Assembly: GCF_000418555.1 (NCBI RefSeq)
Contig: NZ_ATKM01000012.1
Location: 1 to 64,000, forward strand
Direction: 5' to 3'
Length of the DNA stretch: 64,000 nucleotides
Source of the DNA: Pseudomonas sp. P818
GTDB taxonomy: Bacteria > Pseudomonadota > Gammaproteobacteria > Pseudomonadales > Pseudomonadaceae
This document shows, in pieces, positions 25,355 through 34,301 of this stretch. How positions within the stretch are numbered: the stretch's first letter is position 1; every line of letters starts with the position of its first letter. The translations under genes and the position numbers were made by a program. Under the pieces are notes generated by a model. The model worked only from the letters and a program-made list of their open reading frames with translations, was not told the origin of the DNA and ran no database searches.

Positions 25355-27976
25355 TCACGCCACCGCGCCTTCGAGGAAGTCCTTGGCGAAGCGCTGCAGC
25401 ACGCCGCCGGCCTTGTACACGCTGACATCCGCAGCCGTATCGAGGCGGCAGGTCACCGGCACCCTGACCACCTCACCGTTGCGGCGATTGATCACCAGGG
25501 TCAGGTCGCAGCGCGGCGAAATGTCGCCTTCCACGTCATAGGTCTCGGTGCCGTCCAGGCCCAGGGTCAGGCGGGTGGTGCCCGGCTTGAACTCCACCGG
25601 CAGCACGCCCATGCCCACCAGGTTGGTGCGGTGGATGCGCTCGAAGCCTTCGGCCACGATCACTTCGACGCCCGCCAGACGCACGCCCTTGGCTGCCCAG
25701 TCCCGCGATGACCCTTGGCCGTAGTCGGCACCGGCAATGATGATCAGGTTCTGCTTGCGGTTCATGTAGGTTTCGATGGCTTCCCACATGCGCATTACCT
25801 GGCCTTCCGGTTCGACGCGCGCCAGCGAGCCCTTCTTCACCTGCCCGTCGACCACGGCCATTTCGTTGACCAGCTGCGGGTTGGCGAAGGTGGCGCGCTG
25901 GGCGGTCAGGTGATCGCCGCGGTGGGTGGCGTAGGAGTTGAAGTCCTCTTCCGGCAGGCCCATTTTCGCCAGGTACTCACCGGCAGCCGAGTCCGCCAGG
26001 ATGGCGTTGGACGGCGACAGGTGATCGGTGGTGATGTTGTCCGGCAGGATCGCCAGCGGCCGCATGCCCTTGAGCGTACGCTCGCCGGCCAGCGCGCCTT
26101 CCCAGTAGGGCGGGCGGCGGATATAGGTGGACATCGGCCGCCAGTCGTACAGCGGGCTCTCGGCCGCCTTCACCGTCCCGAGGTCGAACATCGGGATGTA
26201 GATCTGCTTGAACTGCTCGGGCTTCACGCTCGCCGCGACGATGGCGTCAATTTCCTCGTCGCTCGGCCACAGGTCCTTGAGCGTCACGGGATTGCCAGCC
26301 GCATCATGGCCGAGCACATCCTGCTCGATATCGAAGCGCACGGTACCGGCGATGGCGTACGCCACCACCAGCGGCGGCGAAGCGAGGAAGGCCTGCTTGG
26401 CGTAGGGGTGGATGCGCCCGTCGAAGTTGCGGTTGCCCGAGAGCACGGCGGTGGCGTACAGGTCGCGCTCGATGATTTCCTTCTGGATCGCCGGATCCAG
26501 CGCGCCGGACATGCCGTTGCAGGTAGTGCAGGCGTAGGCGACGATGCCGAAGCCGAGCTTCTCCAGCTCCGGCAGCAGGCCGGCCTCTTCCAGGTACAGC
26601 TTGGCGACCTTCGAGCCCGGTGCGAACGACGTCTTCACCCAGGGCTTGCGTACCAGACCCAGTTCGTTGGCCTTTTTCGCCAGCAGGCCGGCAGCGACCA
26701 CGTTGCGCGGGTTGGAGGTGTTGGTGCAGCTGGTGATGGCAGCAATGATCACCGCGCCGTCAGGCATCAGGCCCTCAGCCTCTTCGGCCCTGCCCGCCGC
26801 CAGCTTGGCCTCGTCGGCGATGCCACGCTCGTGCAGCGCCGAGGTCGGCAGCCGCCTGTGCGGGTTGGACGGCCCGGCCAGGTTACGCACCACGGTGGAC
26901 AGATCGAAGCTCAGCACCCGCTCGTACTCGGCGCCCTGCAGGGCGTCGGCCCACAGACCGGTGGTCCTGGCGTAGTTTTCCACCAGCGCCACCTGCTCCG
27001 GCTCGCGCCCGGTGAGCTTGAGGTAGTCGATGGTCTGGCCGTCGATATAGAACATCGCGGCGGTGGCACCGTACTCCGGGCACATGTTGGAGATGGTGGC
27101 GCGGTCGCCGATGGACAGGCTGTCGGCACCCTCGCCGAAGAACTCGACCCAGGCACCCACCACGCGCTCCTTGCGCAGGAACTCGGTCAGCGCCAGGACG
27201 ATATCGGTGGCGGTGATGCCCGGCTGACGCTTGCCGGTCAGCTCGACGCCGACGATATCGGGCAGGCGCATCATCGAGGGATGACCGAGCATCACGGTCT
27301 CGGCCTCCAGGCCGCCGACACCGATGGCGATGACGCCCAGGGCATCGACGTGCGGCGTGTGCGAGTCGGTGCCGACGCAGGTATCGGGGAAGGCGATGCC
27401 GCCGCGCGCCTGGATCACCGGGCTCATCTTCTCCAGGTTGATCTGGTGCATGATGCCGTTGCCGGCCGGGATCACGTCGACGTTCTTGAACGCGGTCTTG
27501 GTCCAGTCGATGAAGTGGAAGCGATCCTCGTTGCGACGATCTTCGATGGCGCGGTTCTTCTCGAAGGCGTCCGGGTCGAAGCCCGGCGCCTCGACGGCCA
27601 GCGAGTGATCGACGATCAGCTGGGTCGGCACCACCGGGTTGACCTTGGACGGGTCACCGCCCTGCTCGGCGATGGCGTCGCGCAGGCCGGCCAGATCGAC
27701 CAGCGCGGTCTGGCCGAGGATGTCGTGGCAGACCACGCGCGCCGGGTACCAGGGAAAGTCCAGGTCGCGCTTGCGGTAGACCAGCTGCTCCAGCGAGGCA
27801 GTCAGATCCTGCGGATCGCAGCGGCGCACCAGCTGCTCGGCGAGCACGCGCGAGGTGTAGGGGAGCTTGCTCCAGGCGCCGGCCTGGATCGCCTCGACCG
27901 CCTCACGGGCATCGAAGTAATCCAGCGCGGTGCCGGGCAGGCGCTTGCGGTATTGGCTATTCACGGTGTCATTCAT
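25355..27976 (-). CDS. acnD: Fe/S-dependent 2-methylisocitrate dehydratase AcnD
   Basis: An 873-residue aconitase-family enzyme that dehydrates 2-methylcitrate to 2-methylaconitate. Cluster ligands are the Cys of 'ITSCTNTSNPRNVV' and the pair in 'AYACTTCNGMSG'. 'GTDSHTPHVDALGVIAIGVGGLEAE' and 'GADYGQGSSRDWAAKG' (C-terminal swivelling domain) are standard aconitase landmarks. It works with PrpF in place of PrpD. It is 1 base from the stop of prpC and preceded by prpB and prpC, matching the gamma-proteobacterial prpBC-acnD-prpF variant. Confidence 0.97.
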   Translation of the reverse strand: MNDTVNSQYRKRLPGTALDYFDAREAVEAIQAGAWSKLPYTSRVLAEQLVRRCDPQDLTASLEQLVYRKRDLDFPWYPARVVCHDILGQTALVDLAGLRDAIAEQGGDPSKVNPVVPTQLIVDHSLAVEAPGFDPDAFEKNRAIEDRRNEDRFHFIDWTKTAFKNVDVIPAGNGIMHQINLEKMSPVIQARGGIAFPDTCVGTDSHTPHVDALGVIAIGVGGLEAETVMLGHPSMMRLPDIVGVELTGKRQPGITATDIVLALTEFLRKERVVGAWVEFFGEGADSLSIGDRATISNMCPEYGATAAMFYIDGQTIDYLKLTGREPEQVALVENYARTTGLWADALQGAEYERVLSFDLSTVVRNLAGPSNPHRRLPTSALHERGIADEAKLAAGRAEEAEGLMPDGAVIIAAITSCTNTSNPRNVVAAGLLAKKANELGLVRKPWVKTSFAPGSKVAKLYLEEAGLLPELEKLGFGIVAYACTTCNGMSGALDPAIQKEIIERDLYATAVLSGNRNFDGRIHPYAKQAFLASPPLVVAYAIAGTVRFDIEQDVLGHDAAGNPVTLKDLWPSDEEIDAIVAASVKPEQFKQIYIPMFDLGTVKAAESPLYDWRPMSTYIRRPPYWEGALAGERTLKGMRPLAILPDNITTDHLSPSNAILADSAAGEYLAKMGLPEEDFNSYATHRGDHLTAQRATFANPQLVNEMAVVDGQVKKGSLARVEPEGQVMRMWEAIETYMNRKQNLIIIAGADYGQGSSRDWAAKGVRLAGVEVIVAEGFERIHRTNLVGMGVLPVEFKPGTTRLTLGLDGTETYDVEGDISPRCDLTLVINRRNGEVVRVPVTCRLDTAADVSVYKAGGVLQRFAKDFLEGAVA

Positions 27977-27977
27977 C

Positions 27978-29138
27978 TTATTTACGGTCCTTGAGCGGCA
28001 CGAACTTCAGGTCTTCTGGGCCTGTGTAGTTGGCGCTCGGGCGGATGATCTTGCCGTCGATGCGTTGCTCGATGACGTGGGCGGACCAGCCGGCAGTGCG
28101 GGCGATGACGAACAGCGGGGTGAACATGGCGGTGGGCACGCCCATCATGTGGTAGCTCACGGCGCTGAACCAGTCGAGGTTGGGGAACATCTTCTTGACC
28201 TCCCACATCACGCTCTCCAGACGCTCGGCAATATCGAACATCTTGGTGTTGCCCTGCTCCACGGACAGCTCGCGGGCCACTTCCTTGATCACCTTGTTGC
28301 GTGGGTCGCTGACGGTGTAGACCGGGTGACCGAAGCCGATCACCACCTCCTTGCGCCCTACCCGCTCGCGGATGTCGGCCTCGGCTTCGTCCGGACTGTC
28401 GTAGCGCTTCTGCACCTCGAAGGCCACCTCGTTGGCGCCGCCGTGCTTGGGGCCGCGCAGCGCGCCGATGGCGCCGGCGATGCAGCTGAACAGGTCGGAG
28501 CCGGTGCCGGCGATCACCCGCGAAGTGAAGGTGGAGGCGTTGAATTCGTGCTCGGCATACAGGTTGAGCGAGGTGTGCATGGCGCGCACCCAGGACTCGC
28601 GCGGCTTCTCGCCGTGCAGCAGATGCAGGAAGTGGCCGCCGATGGAGTCATCGTCGGTTTCCACCTCGATGCGCTTGCCGTTGTGGCTGTAGTGGTACCA
28701 GTACAGCAGCGCCGAGCCCAGAGAGGCCATCAGCTTGTCGGCAATGTCGCGGGCGCCGGGGTGGTTATGATCATCCTTCTCCGGGGCCAGGCAGCCGAGC
28801 ACGGACACGGCGGTGCGCATCACGTCCATCGGGTGCGCCGAGGGCGGCAGCTGCTCCAGCGCGGCCTTGACCCCGGCCGGCAGGCCGCGCAGGGCCTTAA
28901 GCTTGGCCTTGTAACCGGCCAGTTCGGCGACGTTGGGCAGTTTGCCGTGCACCAGCAGGTGGGCGATTTCCTCGAACTCGCAGCGATTGGCGAAATCGAG
29001 CACGTCATAGCCACGGTAATGCAGGTCGTTACCGGTACGGCCGACGGTGCACAGCGCAGTGTTGCCGGCGGCGGTGCCGCTCAGGGCGACGGATTTCTTC
29101 GGCTTGAAGCCTGGAGTGGTGGTTTCGGTGGTGCTCAT
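27978..29138 (-). CDS. prpC: 2-methylcitrate synthase
   Basis: A 386-residue citrate-synthase-family enzyme condensing propionyl-CoA with oxaloacetate. The catalytic residues lie in '[23 protein letters not shown]' (His), '[19 protein letters not shown]' (His) and '[17 protein letters not shown]' (Arg side). The short N-terminus ('[20 protein letters not shown]') is typical of methylcitrate synthases. GAGGAGATATC precedes the start. It lies between prpB and acnD. Confidence 0.97.
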   Translation of the reverse strand: MSTTETTTPGFKPKKSVALSGTAAGNTALCTVGRTGNDLHYRGYDVLDFANRCEFEEIAHLLVHGKLPNVAELAGYKAKLKALRGLPAGVKAALEQLPPSAHPMDVMRTAVSVLGCLAPEKDDHNHPGARDIADKLMASLGSALLYWYHYSHNGKRIEVETDDDSIGGHFLHLLHGEKPRESWVRAMHTSLNLYAEHEFNASTFTSRVIAGTGSDLFSCIAGAIGALRGPKHGGANEVAFEVQKRYDSPDEAEADIRERVGRKEVVIGFGHPVYTVSDPRNKVIKEVARELSVEQGNTKMFDIAERLESVMWEVKKMFPNLDWFSAVSYHMMGVPTAMFTPLFVIARTAGWSAHVIEQRIDGKIIRPSANYTGPEDLKFVPLKDRK

Positions 29139-29186
29139 CGATATCTCCTCGACTCTTTTTTTGTTCTGCTGTGCTCTGCGTAGCGT

Positions 29187-29259
29187 GTAGGGTGGGCCGG
29201 GCGACGATTCGCTTCAGCCCACCAGCAGCGCTGATGCGGTGGGCTGAAGCCCACCCTAC
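29187..29259. repeat. Nested palindromic repeat between prpB and prpC
   Basis: Outer arms GTAGGGTGGGC (29187-29197) and complement (29249-29259); inner arms GCTTCAGCCCACC (29211-29223) and complement (29238-29250). The two overlap, so alternative stems are possible. Related half elements occur elsewhere in the window (for example CTAGGGCGGGCTTCAGCCC near 53868). Confidence 0.75.
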
Positions 29260-29272
29260 GACCTCGCTGGTT

Positions 29273-30160
29273 TTACTTCTTGCCGGCAGCGAACAACGCG
29301 TCGAGCTTCTGCTCGAAGGCGTGATAGCCAATGCGGTCGTAGAGTTCGGCGCGGGTCTGCATCAGCTCGATCACGTCCTTCTGGTGGCCGTTCTGGCGGA
29401 TCGAGGTGTAGACACTTTCTGCCGCCTTGTTCGCCGCGCGGAAGGCCGACAGCGGATAGAGCTGAATGGCCACGCCGACCGAAGCCAGCTCGTCGCGGGT
29501 GAACAGCGGCGTGGCGCCGAATTCGGTGATGTTGGCCAGTACCGGCACCTTCAGCGCCTCGACGAAGCGCTTATAGGTGGGCAGGTCGTAGGCGGCCTCG
29601 GCGAAGATGCCGTCGGCACCGGCCTCGACATAGGCCTGGCAGCGTTCGATGGCGGCGTCCACGCCCTCGGCCTGGATGGCATCGGTACGGGCGATCAGGA
29701 AGAAGTCCGGATCGGTCTTAGCGTCGGCGGCGGCCTTGACGCGGTCGACCATTTCCTCGCAAGAGACGATCTCCTTGCCCGGACGGTGGCCGCAGCGCTT
29801 GGCGCCGACCTGATCCTCGATATGCGCGGCGGCGGCGCCGGCCTTGATCAGGTTCTTGATGGTGCGCTCGATGTTGAAGGCCGATGGGCCAAAGCCGGTA
29901 TCGATGTCCACCAGCAGCGGCAGGTCGCACACATCGGTGATGCGGCGTACGTCGGTGAGCACGTCATCGAGGGTATTGATGCCCAGGTCCGGCAGACCCA
30001 GGGAGCCGGCCGCCACGCCACCACCGGACAGGTAGATGGCACGGAAGCCTGCACGCTTGGCCAGCAGCGCATGGTTGGCGTTGATCGCGCCGATTACCTG
30101 CAGCGGTTTCTCTTCAGCGAGGGCCTGGCGGAAGCGCTGGCCGGCGGAAAGCTGGGTCAT
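29273..30160 (-). CDS. prpB: 2-methylisocitrate lyase
   Basis: A 295-residue PEP-mutase/isocitrate-lyase superfamily enzyme cleaving 2-methylisocitrate to pyruvate and succinate. '[18 protein letters not shown]', '[12 protein letters not shown]' and the catalytic loop '[18 protein letters not shown]' (with the KRCGH motif) are diagnostic. The start overlaps the stop of the GntR gene by four bases, so the regulator and enzyme are translated together. Confidence 0.97.
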   Translation of the reverse strand: MTQLSAGQRFRQALAEEKPLQVIGAINANHALLAKRAGFRAIYLSGGGVAAGSLGLPDLGINTLDDVLTDVRRITDVCDLPLLVDIDTGFGPSAFNIERTIKNLIKAGAAAAHIEDQVGAKRCGHRPGKEIVSCEEMVDRVKAAADAKTDPDFFLIARTDAIQAEGVDAAIERCQAYVEAGADGIFAEAAYDLPTYKRFVEALKVPVLANITEFGATPLFTRDELASVGVAIQLYPLSAFRAANKAAESVYTSIRQNGHQKDVIELMQTRAELYDRIGYHAFEQKLDALFAAGKK

Positions 30161-30879
30161 GAATCACCTCGGGTCTTGGATGAAGTGGCGAGCGCTTCCT
30201 TGTAGTGGCGCTCGATATTGCGCTTGGAGGCGCCGATGTGACGGCGCATCAGCAGTTCGGCCAGTTCGCCGTCACGCTCGGCGATGGCATCGAGAATGCG
30301 GTGATGTTCGGCGAAAGCCTGGTGCGGACGATTGGGCGTGGCGGAGAACTGCAGGCGGTACATGCGCACCAGCTGGTACAGCTCGTCGCACAACAGTTTG
30401 GCCAGGGTGCGGTTGCCGCTGCCCTGGATGATCCGGTAGTGGAAGTCGAAGTCGCCTTCCTGCTGGTAGTAGCCGACGCCGGCCTTGAAGGCGGCGTCCT
30501 GCTCGTGCAGCTCCAGCACCCGGCGCAACTCGTCGATCCCCTGCTGGGTCATGCGCTCGGCGGCCAGGCGGCAGGCCATGCCCTCGAGGGATTCGCGAAT
30601 CTCGTACAGCTCGATCAGCTCGGCATGGCTGAGCGACACCACCCGTGCGCCCACATGCGGTACGCGCACCAGCAGCTTCTGCCCTTCCAGCCGGTGGATC
30701 GCCTCACGCAGCGGCCCCCGGCTGATGCCGTAAGTGCGCGCCAGTTCGGGCTCGGAGATCTTGCTGCCCGGCGCGATCTCACCCTTGACGATGGCCGCCT
30801 GAATCAGGCGAAAGACATGTTCGGAAAGTGTTTCCGAATCCACCTGGGCAGTTGGCGATGCTTCCGATTCAAGCAGCAT
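30157..30879 (-). CDS. GntR-family (FCD subfamily) regulator of the prp operon
   Basis: A transcriptional regulator of about 240 residues. The N-terminal winged helix ('[50 protein letters not shown]') is followed by an all-helical FCD effector domain ('[20 protein letters not shown]', metal-ligand His in '[13 protein letters not shown]'). It is first in the operon and overlaps prpB. The ATG at 30879 is chosen; a GTG at 30891 is also in frame. Two TTGTCGACA-type sites near its start suggest autoregulation, probably relieved by a methylcitrate-cycle intermediate (inference). Confidence 0.92.
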   Translation of the reverse strand: MLLESEASPTAQVDSETLSEHVFRLIQAAIVKGEIAPGSKISEPELARTYGISRGPLREAIHRLEGQKLLVRVPHVGARVVSLSHAELIELYEIRESLEGMACRLAAERMTQQGIDELRRVLELHEQDAAFKAGVGYYQQEGDFDFHYRIIQGSGNRTLAKLLCDELYQLVRMYRLQFSATPNRPHQAFAEHHRILDAIAERDGELAELLMRRHIGASKRNIERHYKEALATSSKTRGDS

Positions 30880-30880
30880 G

Positions 30881-30890
30881 ATTGTCGACA
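30881..30890. promoter_or_regulatory. Putative operator O2 at the start of the prp operon
   Basis: ATTGTCGACA, sharing the GTCGAC-centred core of the upstream palindrome. It touches the translation start of the GntR gene, so a bound protein would block transcription or initiation. Its centre is 74 bases (about seven helical turns) from the centre of the upstream site. Confidence 0.6.
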
Positions 30891-30953
30891 CCGATAACTA
30901 TCAATGGCGATAAAACTACGCCAAGAAGCCAAAATGGTCAAAGCAGACCAAAG

Positions 30954-30967
30954 TATTGTCGACAATA
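30954..30967. promoter_or_regulatory. Putative operator O1 upstream of the prp operon
   Basis: A perfect 14-base palindrome, TATTGTCGACAATA. The TTGT-N2-ACAA form is typical for FCD-type GntR regulators. It lies 75 bases upstream of the regulator start. Assignment to this GntR protein is by proximity and motif shape. Confidence 0.65.
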
Positions 30968-31183
30968 TTTTTCCTCAGCCACGCTCACCGAGGCGCGACC
31001 TTACTTGCAGAAAGCTACATAAGCTGCTGTCAGCACGGAAAATCCCCATGTTAGAATCCGCCCACTCACGCCCGGTTAACGCCTTTTGCCATGCCTGCTA
31101 GACTTCCCGGCAGACAGTTATATGGCAGGATGCCGCCAGACGCTGTCGCTCACCCGCCCCTGGCAATACTTTCTCAAGGACAC

Positions 31184-31720
31184 ATGAGACTGAAACCCTT
31201 CTCCCTGTTTCTCTGCCTGCTCACCTTGTCCTGCCCGGCCCTGGCCATGGGCAAGTCGATCTATGGCCTGAACGAATACATTCACATAGAAGAACTGGAT
31301 CTGCAGGTGGCGGCCAAGCTCGACACCGGCGCCAAGACGGCGTCGCTCAGCGCTCGCGACATCAAACGCTTCAAACGTGACGGAGAAACCTGGGTGCGTT
31401 TCGTGCTGGCCATCGATGATGCCCACGAGCGGACCATCGAACGGCCACTGGCGCGCATCAGCAAGATCAAACGACGGGCTGGCGACTTCGACCCCGAAGA
31501 GGACAAGACCTACACCGCACGCCCAGTAATCGACCTCGAACTGTGCATGGGGCAGACCCTGCGCACGATCGAAGTGAACTTGACCGACCGAAGCGCATTC
31601 CAATACCCGCTTTTGATCGGCTCCGAAGCGCTCAAGGACTTCGAAGCCATGGTCGATCCAAGCCTTAAATACGCGGCCGGCAAACCCGACTGCACCGACG
31701 ACGCAACCCCTGGCGAGTAA
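31184..31720 (+). CDS. Secreted retropepsin-like protease (ATP-dependent zinc protease family, DUF785)
   Basis: A 178-residue protein with a Sec signal peptide ('LKPFSLFLCLLTLSCPALAMG'). The mature part is the RimK-associated retropepsin-like fold: 'AAKLDTGAKTASLSARD' gives the single catalytic Asp in a DTG motif, and 'ARPVIDLELCMG' and 'FQYPLLIGSEALKDF' match the flap and core strands. It would act as a dimer in the periplasm. AAGGA precedes the ATG. It lies 5 bases before the transglutaminase-like membrane gene. Experimental work in P. aeruginosa on a similar trio (I recall the name Lao) suggests a link to osmotic adaptation; I could not check this. Confidence 0.87.
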   Translation: MRLKPFSLFLCLLTLSCPALAMGKSIYGLNEYIHIEELDLQVAAKLDTGAKTASLSARDIKRFKRDGETWVRFVLAIDDAHERTIERPLARISKIKRRAGDFDPEEDKTYTARPVIDLELCMGQTLRTIEVNLTDRSAFQYPLLIGSEALKDFEAMVDPSLKYAAGKPDCTDDATPGE

Positions 31721-31725
31721 TTCCC

Positions 31726-33252
31726 ATGCGCTCTCTGAACCTGCATCTGAAAGTCCTGATCACCCTGCTGGTGACCCTGGGCGTTCTGATTACGGCATAC
31801 CAAATCTTCATTCTCGGCATCCCGGTGACCGAGGACGAGACCGACGATCTGTGGAACATCGACGCCAAGGTCGAATTCCAGGCGACCCCGCGCGAGCCGG
31901 TGAAGCTGCAGATGTTCGTACCGCCGCTGAACCAGGATTACGTGAGTCTCAACGAGAGCTTCATTTCCAACAATTACGGCGTCAGCGTCAACCGTGTGGA
32001 CGGCAACCGCCGTGTCACCTGGTCGGCCCGTCGTGCCAGCGGCAAGCAGACCCTTTATTACCGTCTGGTCCTGACCAAGCGCTACAGCGGTGAACAGCCA
32101 CCGGCCAAAGGCCCGATCTTCCGCGACAGCATCCCGGTCGAAGGCCCGGAGAAGATCGCAGCCGAAGCCCTGCTTGCACCGATCCGCCAGCACTCGGCGG
32201 ACGTCGAAACCTTCATCAGCGAGACCATCAAGCGCGTCAACAACGTCAATGACGACAACGTCAAGCTGCTGCTCGGCGGCGACGCCTCCACCGCCAACAA
32301 GGCCAAGGTAGTCGACCTGCTGCTGTCCATCGCTCACGTGCCGATGGAGCGCGTGCACACCATTCGTCTGCAGGCCGAGGTGGCGCAGTCGCCGGAGCTG
32401 TGGCTGCGCAGCTTCAACGGCCAGAAGTGGCTGTACTTCAACCCAGAAACCGGTGAGCAGGGCCTGCCGGCCGACCGACTGGTCTGGTGGATCGGCGATG
32501 GTGATCTGGTCAGCCTCGAAGGCGGCCGGCAGGCGCAGGTCAGCTTCAGCCTGAACAACAGCGAGATGAACGCCATTCGCCTGGCCAAGCTGACCGACGA
32601 GAACACCGACGCCAGCTTCCTCGAATACTCGCTGTACGGCCTGCCGCTGCAGACCCAGCAGACCTTCATGATCATGGTCATGATCCCGATCGGCGTGCTG
32701 GTCATCCTCATCCTGCGTAACCTCGGCGGCCTGCAGACCCTGGGTACTTTCACCCCAGTGCTGATCGCCCTGGCCTTCCGTGAAACCCAGCTGGGCTTCG
32801 GTATCTTCCTGTTCACCGTGATCACTGCGCTCGGTCTGTCGTTGCGCTCCTATCTGGAGCACCTGAAGCTGCAGATGCTGCCGCGCCTGTCGGTGGTATT
32901 GACCTTCGTCGTGGTGCTGATCGCCGCCATCAGTCTGTTCAGCCACAAGCTGGGCCTGGAGCGTGGTCTGTCGGTGGCGCTGTTCCCGATGGTGATTCTG
33001 ACCATGACCATCGAACGCCTGTCGATCACCTGGGAAGAGCGCGGCGGCGGCCATGCCTTCAAGGTTGCCATCGGCACCCTGTTCGCCGCCACCATTGCCC
33101 ATCTTCTGATGAGCGTGCCGGAGCTGGTGTACTTCGTATTCACCTTCCCCGCGATCCTGCTGATCCTGGTGGGCTTCATGCTGGCGATGGGTCGCTACCG
33201 TGGCTACCGCCTGACCGAACTGTTCCGTTTCAAAGCCTTCCTCAAGGACTAA
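31726..33252 (+). CDS. Membrane protein with inactive transglutaminase-like domain and 7TM region
   Basis: A 508-residue protein. An N-terminal transmembrane helix (residues 8-28) leads to a periplasmic domain (about 30-270) resembling a transglutaminase that lacks a clear catalytic Cys; 'LLLSIAHVPMERVHTIRLQAEV' and 'WLYFNPETGEQGLPADRLVWW' are typical of this inactive family. About seven transmembrane helices follow (from 'FMIMVMIPIGVLVILIL' onward). It lies between the retropepsin-like and ATP-grasp genes with 4- to 5-base gaps, so the three act as a unit. It could hold or present a peptide to the other two enzymes (inference). Confidence 0.88.
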   Translation: MRSLNLHLKVLITLLVTLGVLITAYQIFILGIPVTEDETDDLWNIDAKVEFQATPREPVKLQMFVPPLNQDYVSLNESFISNNYGVSVNRVDGNRRVTWSARRASGKQTLYYRLVLTKRYSGEQPPAKGPIFRDSIPVEGPEKIAAEALLAPIRQHSADVETFISETIKRVNNVNDDNVKLLLGGDASTANKAKVVDLLLSIAHVPMERVHTIRLQAEVAQSPELWLRSFNGQKWLYFNPETGEQGLPADRLVWWIGDGDLVSLEGGRQAQVSFSLNNSEMNAIRLAKLTDENTDASFLEYSLYGLPLQTQQTFMIMVMIPIGVLVILILRNLGGLQTLGTFTPVLIALAFRETQLGFGIFLFTVITALGLSLRSYLEHLKLQMLPRLSVVLTFVVVLIAAISLFSHKLGLERGLSVALFPMVILTMTIERLSITWEERGGGHAFKVAIGTLFAATIAHLLMSVPELVYFVFTFPAILLILVGFMLAMGRYRGYRLTELFRFKAFLKD

Positions 33253-33256
33253 GACC

Positions 33257-34243
33257 ATGTTCGGCCTGATCAAGACGTGGAAGGCCCTTGAAGCCAAAGG
33301 CATCATGGGCATCAACCGACGCAATGCGGACTACGTGCTGAAGTACAACAAACGGCACCTGTACCCCATCGTCGACGACAAGATCATCACCAAGGAGCGG
33401 GCCATCGAGGCCGGCATCGATGTGCCGGAGATGTACGGCATCATTGAAACCGAGAAGGAAATCGACAAGCTCGACGAGATCATCGCCGGGCGTAATGATT
33501 TCGTCATCAAGCCAGCACAAGGCGCCGGCGGTGACGGCATCATGGTCATCGCCGACCGTTTCGAGGATCGCTTCAAGACGGTATCCGGCAAGATCGTCAG
33601 CCACGAGGAGCTGGAACAACAGATTTCCAGCATCCTCTCCGGCCTGTATTCGCTCGGTGGTCACCGCGACCGCGCATTGATCGAGTACCGCGTGACGCCG
33701 GACACCATCTTCAAGAGCATCAGCTACGAAGGCGTGCCGGACATCCGCATCATCGTGCTGATGGGCTACCCGGTGATGGCCATGCTGCGCCTGCCGACAC
33801 GCCAGTCCAACGGCAAGGCCAACCTGCACCAGGGCGCCATCGGCGTGGGCGTGGACCTGGCCACCGGCGTAACCCTGCGCGGCACCTGGCTGAACAACAA
33901 GATCAGCAAGCACCCGGACACCACCAATGCAGTGGACGGCGTGCAACTGCCGAACTGGGACGGCTTCATGAAACTCGCCGCCGGCTGTTACGAGTTGTGC
34001 GGCCTGGGTTACATCGGTGTGGACATGGTGCTGGACCAGGACAAGGGCCCGCTGATTCTCGAACTCAACGCCCGCCCCGGCCTGAATATCCAGATCGCCA
34101 ACGACTGTGGCCTGACCCACCGCGCCCACGCAGTGGAAGCCCGCCTGGAAGAACTGAAGGCCAAGGGCGTTCAGGAAGACGCCGAAGAGCGCGTACGTTT
34201 CTCCCAGGAGCTATTTGGCCATATCGTCAGCAAGGAAGTCTGA
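33257..34243 (+). CDS. ATP-grasp alpha-L-glutamate ligase-like enzyme
   Basis: A 328-residue RimK-related cytoplasmic ligase. 'FVIKPAQGAGGDGIMVI' is the ATP-grasp nucleotide loop, 'LIEYRVTPDTIF' and 'GVPDIRIIVLMGYPVMAMLRLPT' follow, and 'GVDMVLDQDKGPLILELNARPGLNIQIAN' carries the acidic and Asn metal ligands. Family members join amino acids to a carboxylate. Encoded with a secreted protease and a membrane transglutaminase-like protein, it may build or tag a peptide or envelope component; the acceptor is unknown. Confidence 0.9.
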   Translation: MFGLIKTWKALEAKGIMGINRRNADYVLKYNKRHLYPIVDDKIITKERAIEAGIDVPEMYGIIETEKEIDKLDEIIAGRNDFVIKPAQGAGGDGIMVIADRFEDRFKTVSGKIVSHEELEQQISSILSGLYSLGGHRDRALIEYRVTPDTIFKSISYEGVPDIRIIVLMGYPVMAMLRLPTRQSNGKANLHQGAIGVGVDLATGVTLRGTWLNNKISKHPDTTNAVDGVQLPNWDGFMKLAAGCYELCGLGYIGVDMVLDQDKGPLILELNARPGLNIQIANDCGLTHRAHAVEARLEELKAKGVQEDAEERVRFSQELFGHIVSKEV

Positions 34244-34262
34244 CGCTCGGCTACCGTAGCGT

Positions 34263-34289
34263 CGCGCCAGGTCACCCCGACCTGGCGCG
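34263..34289. terminator. Hairpin between convergent ligase and fil genes
   Basis: CGCGCCAGGTC pairs with GACCTGGCGCG (34263-34273 with 34279-34289) around a 5-base loop. There is no T tract on either side, so it may block readthrough or protect 3' ends rather than act as a classical terminator. Confidence 0.6.
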
Positions 34290-34301
34290 CCCAAGGCTGG
34301 T

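Noticed and set aside
30204..30897. Open frames on the plus strand opposite the GntR gene
   Set aside because: Antisense shadows; the GntR frame has winged-helix and FCD motifs and is coupled to prpB.
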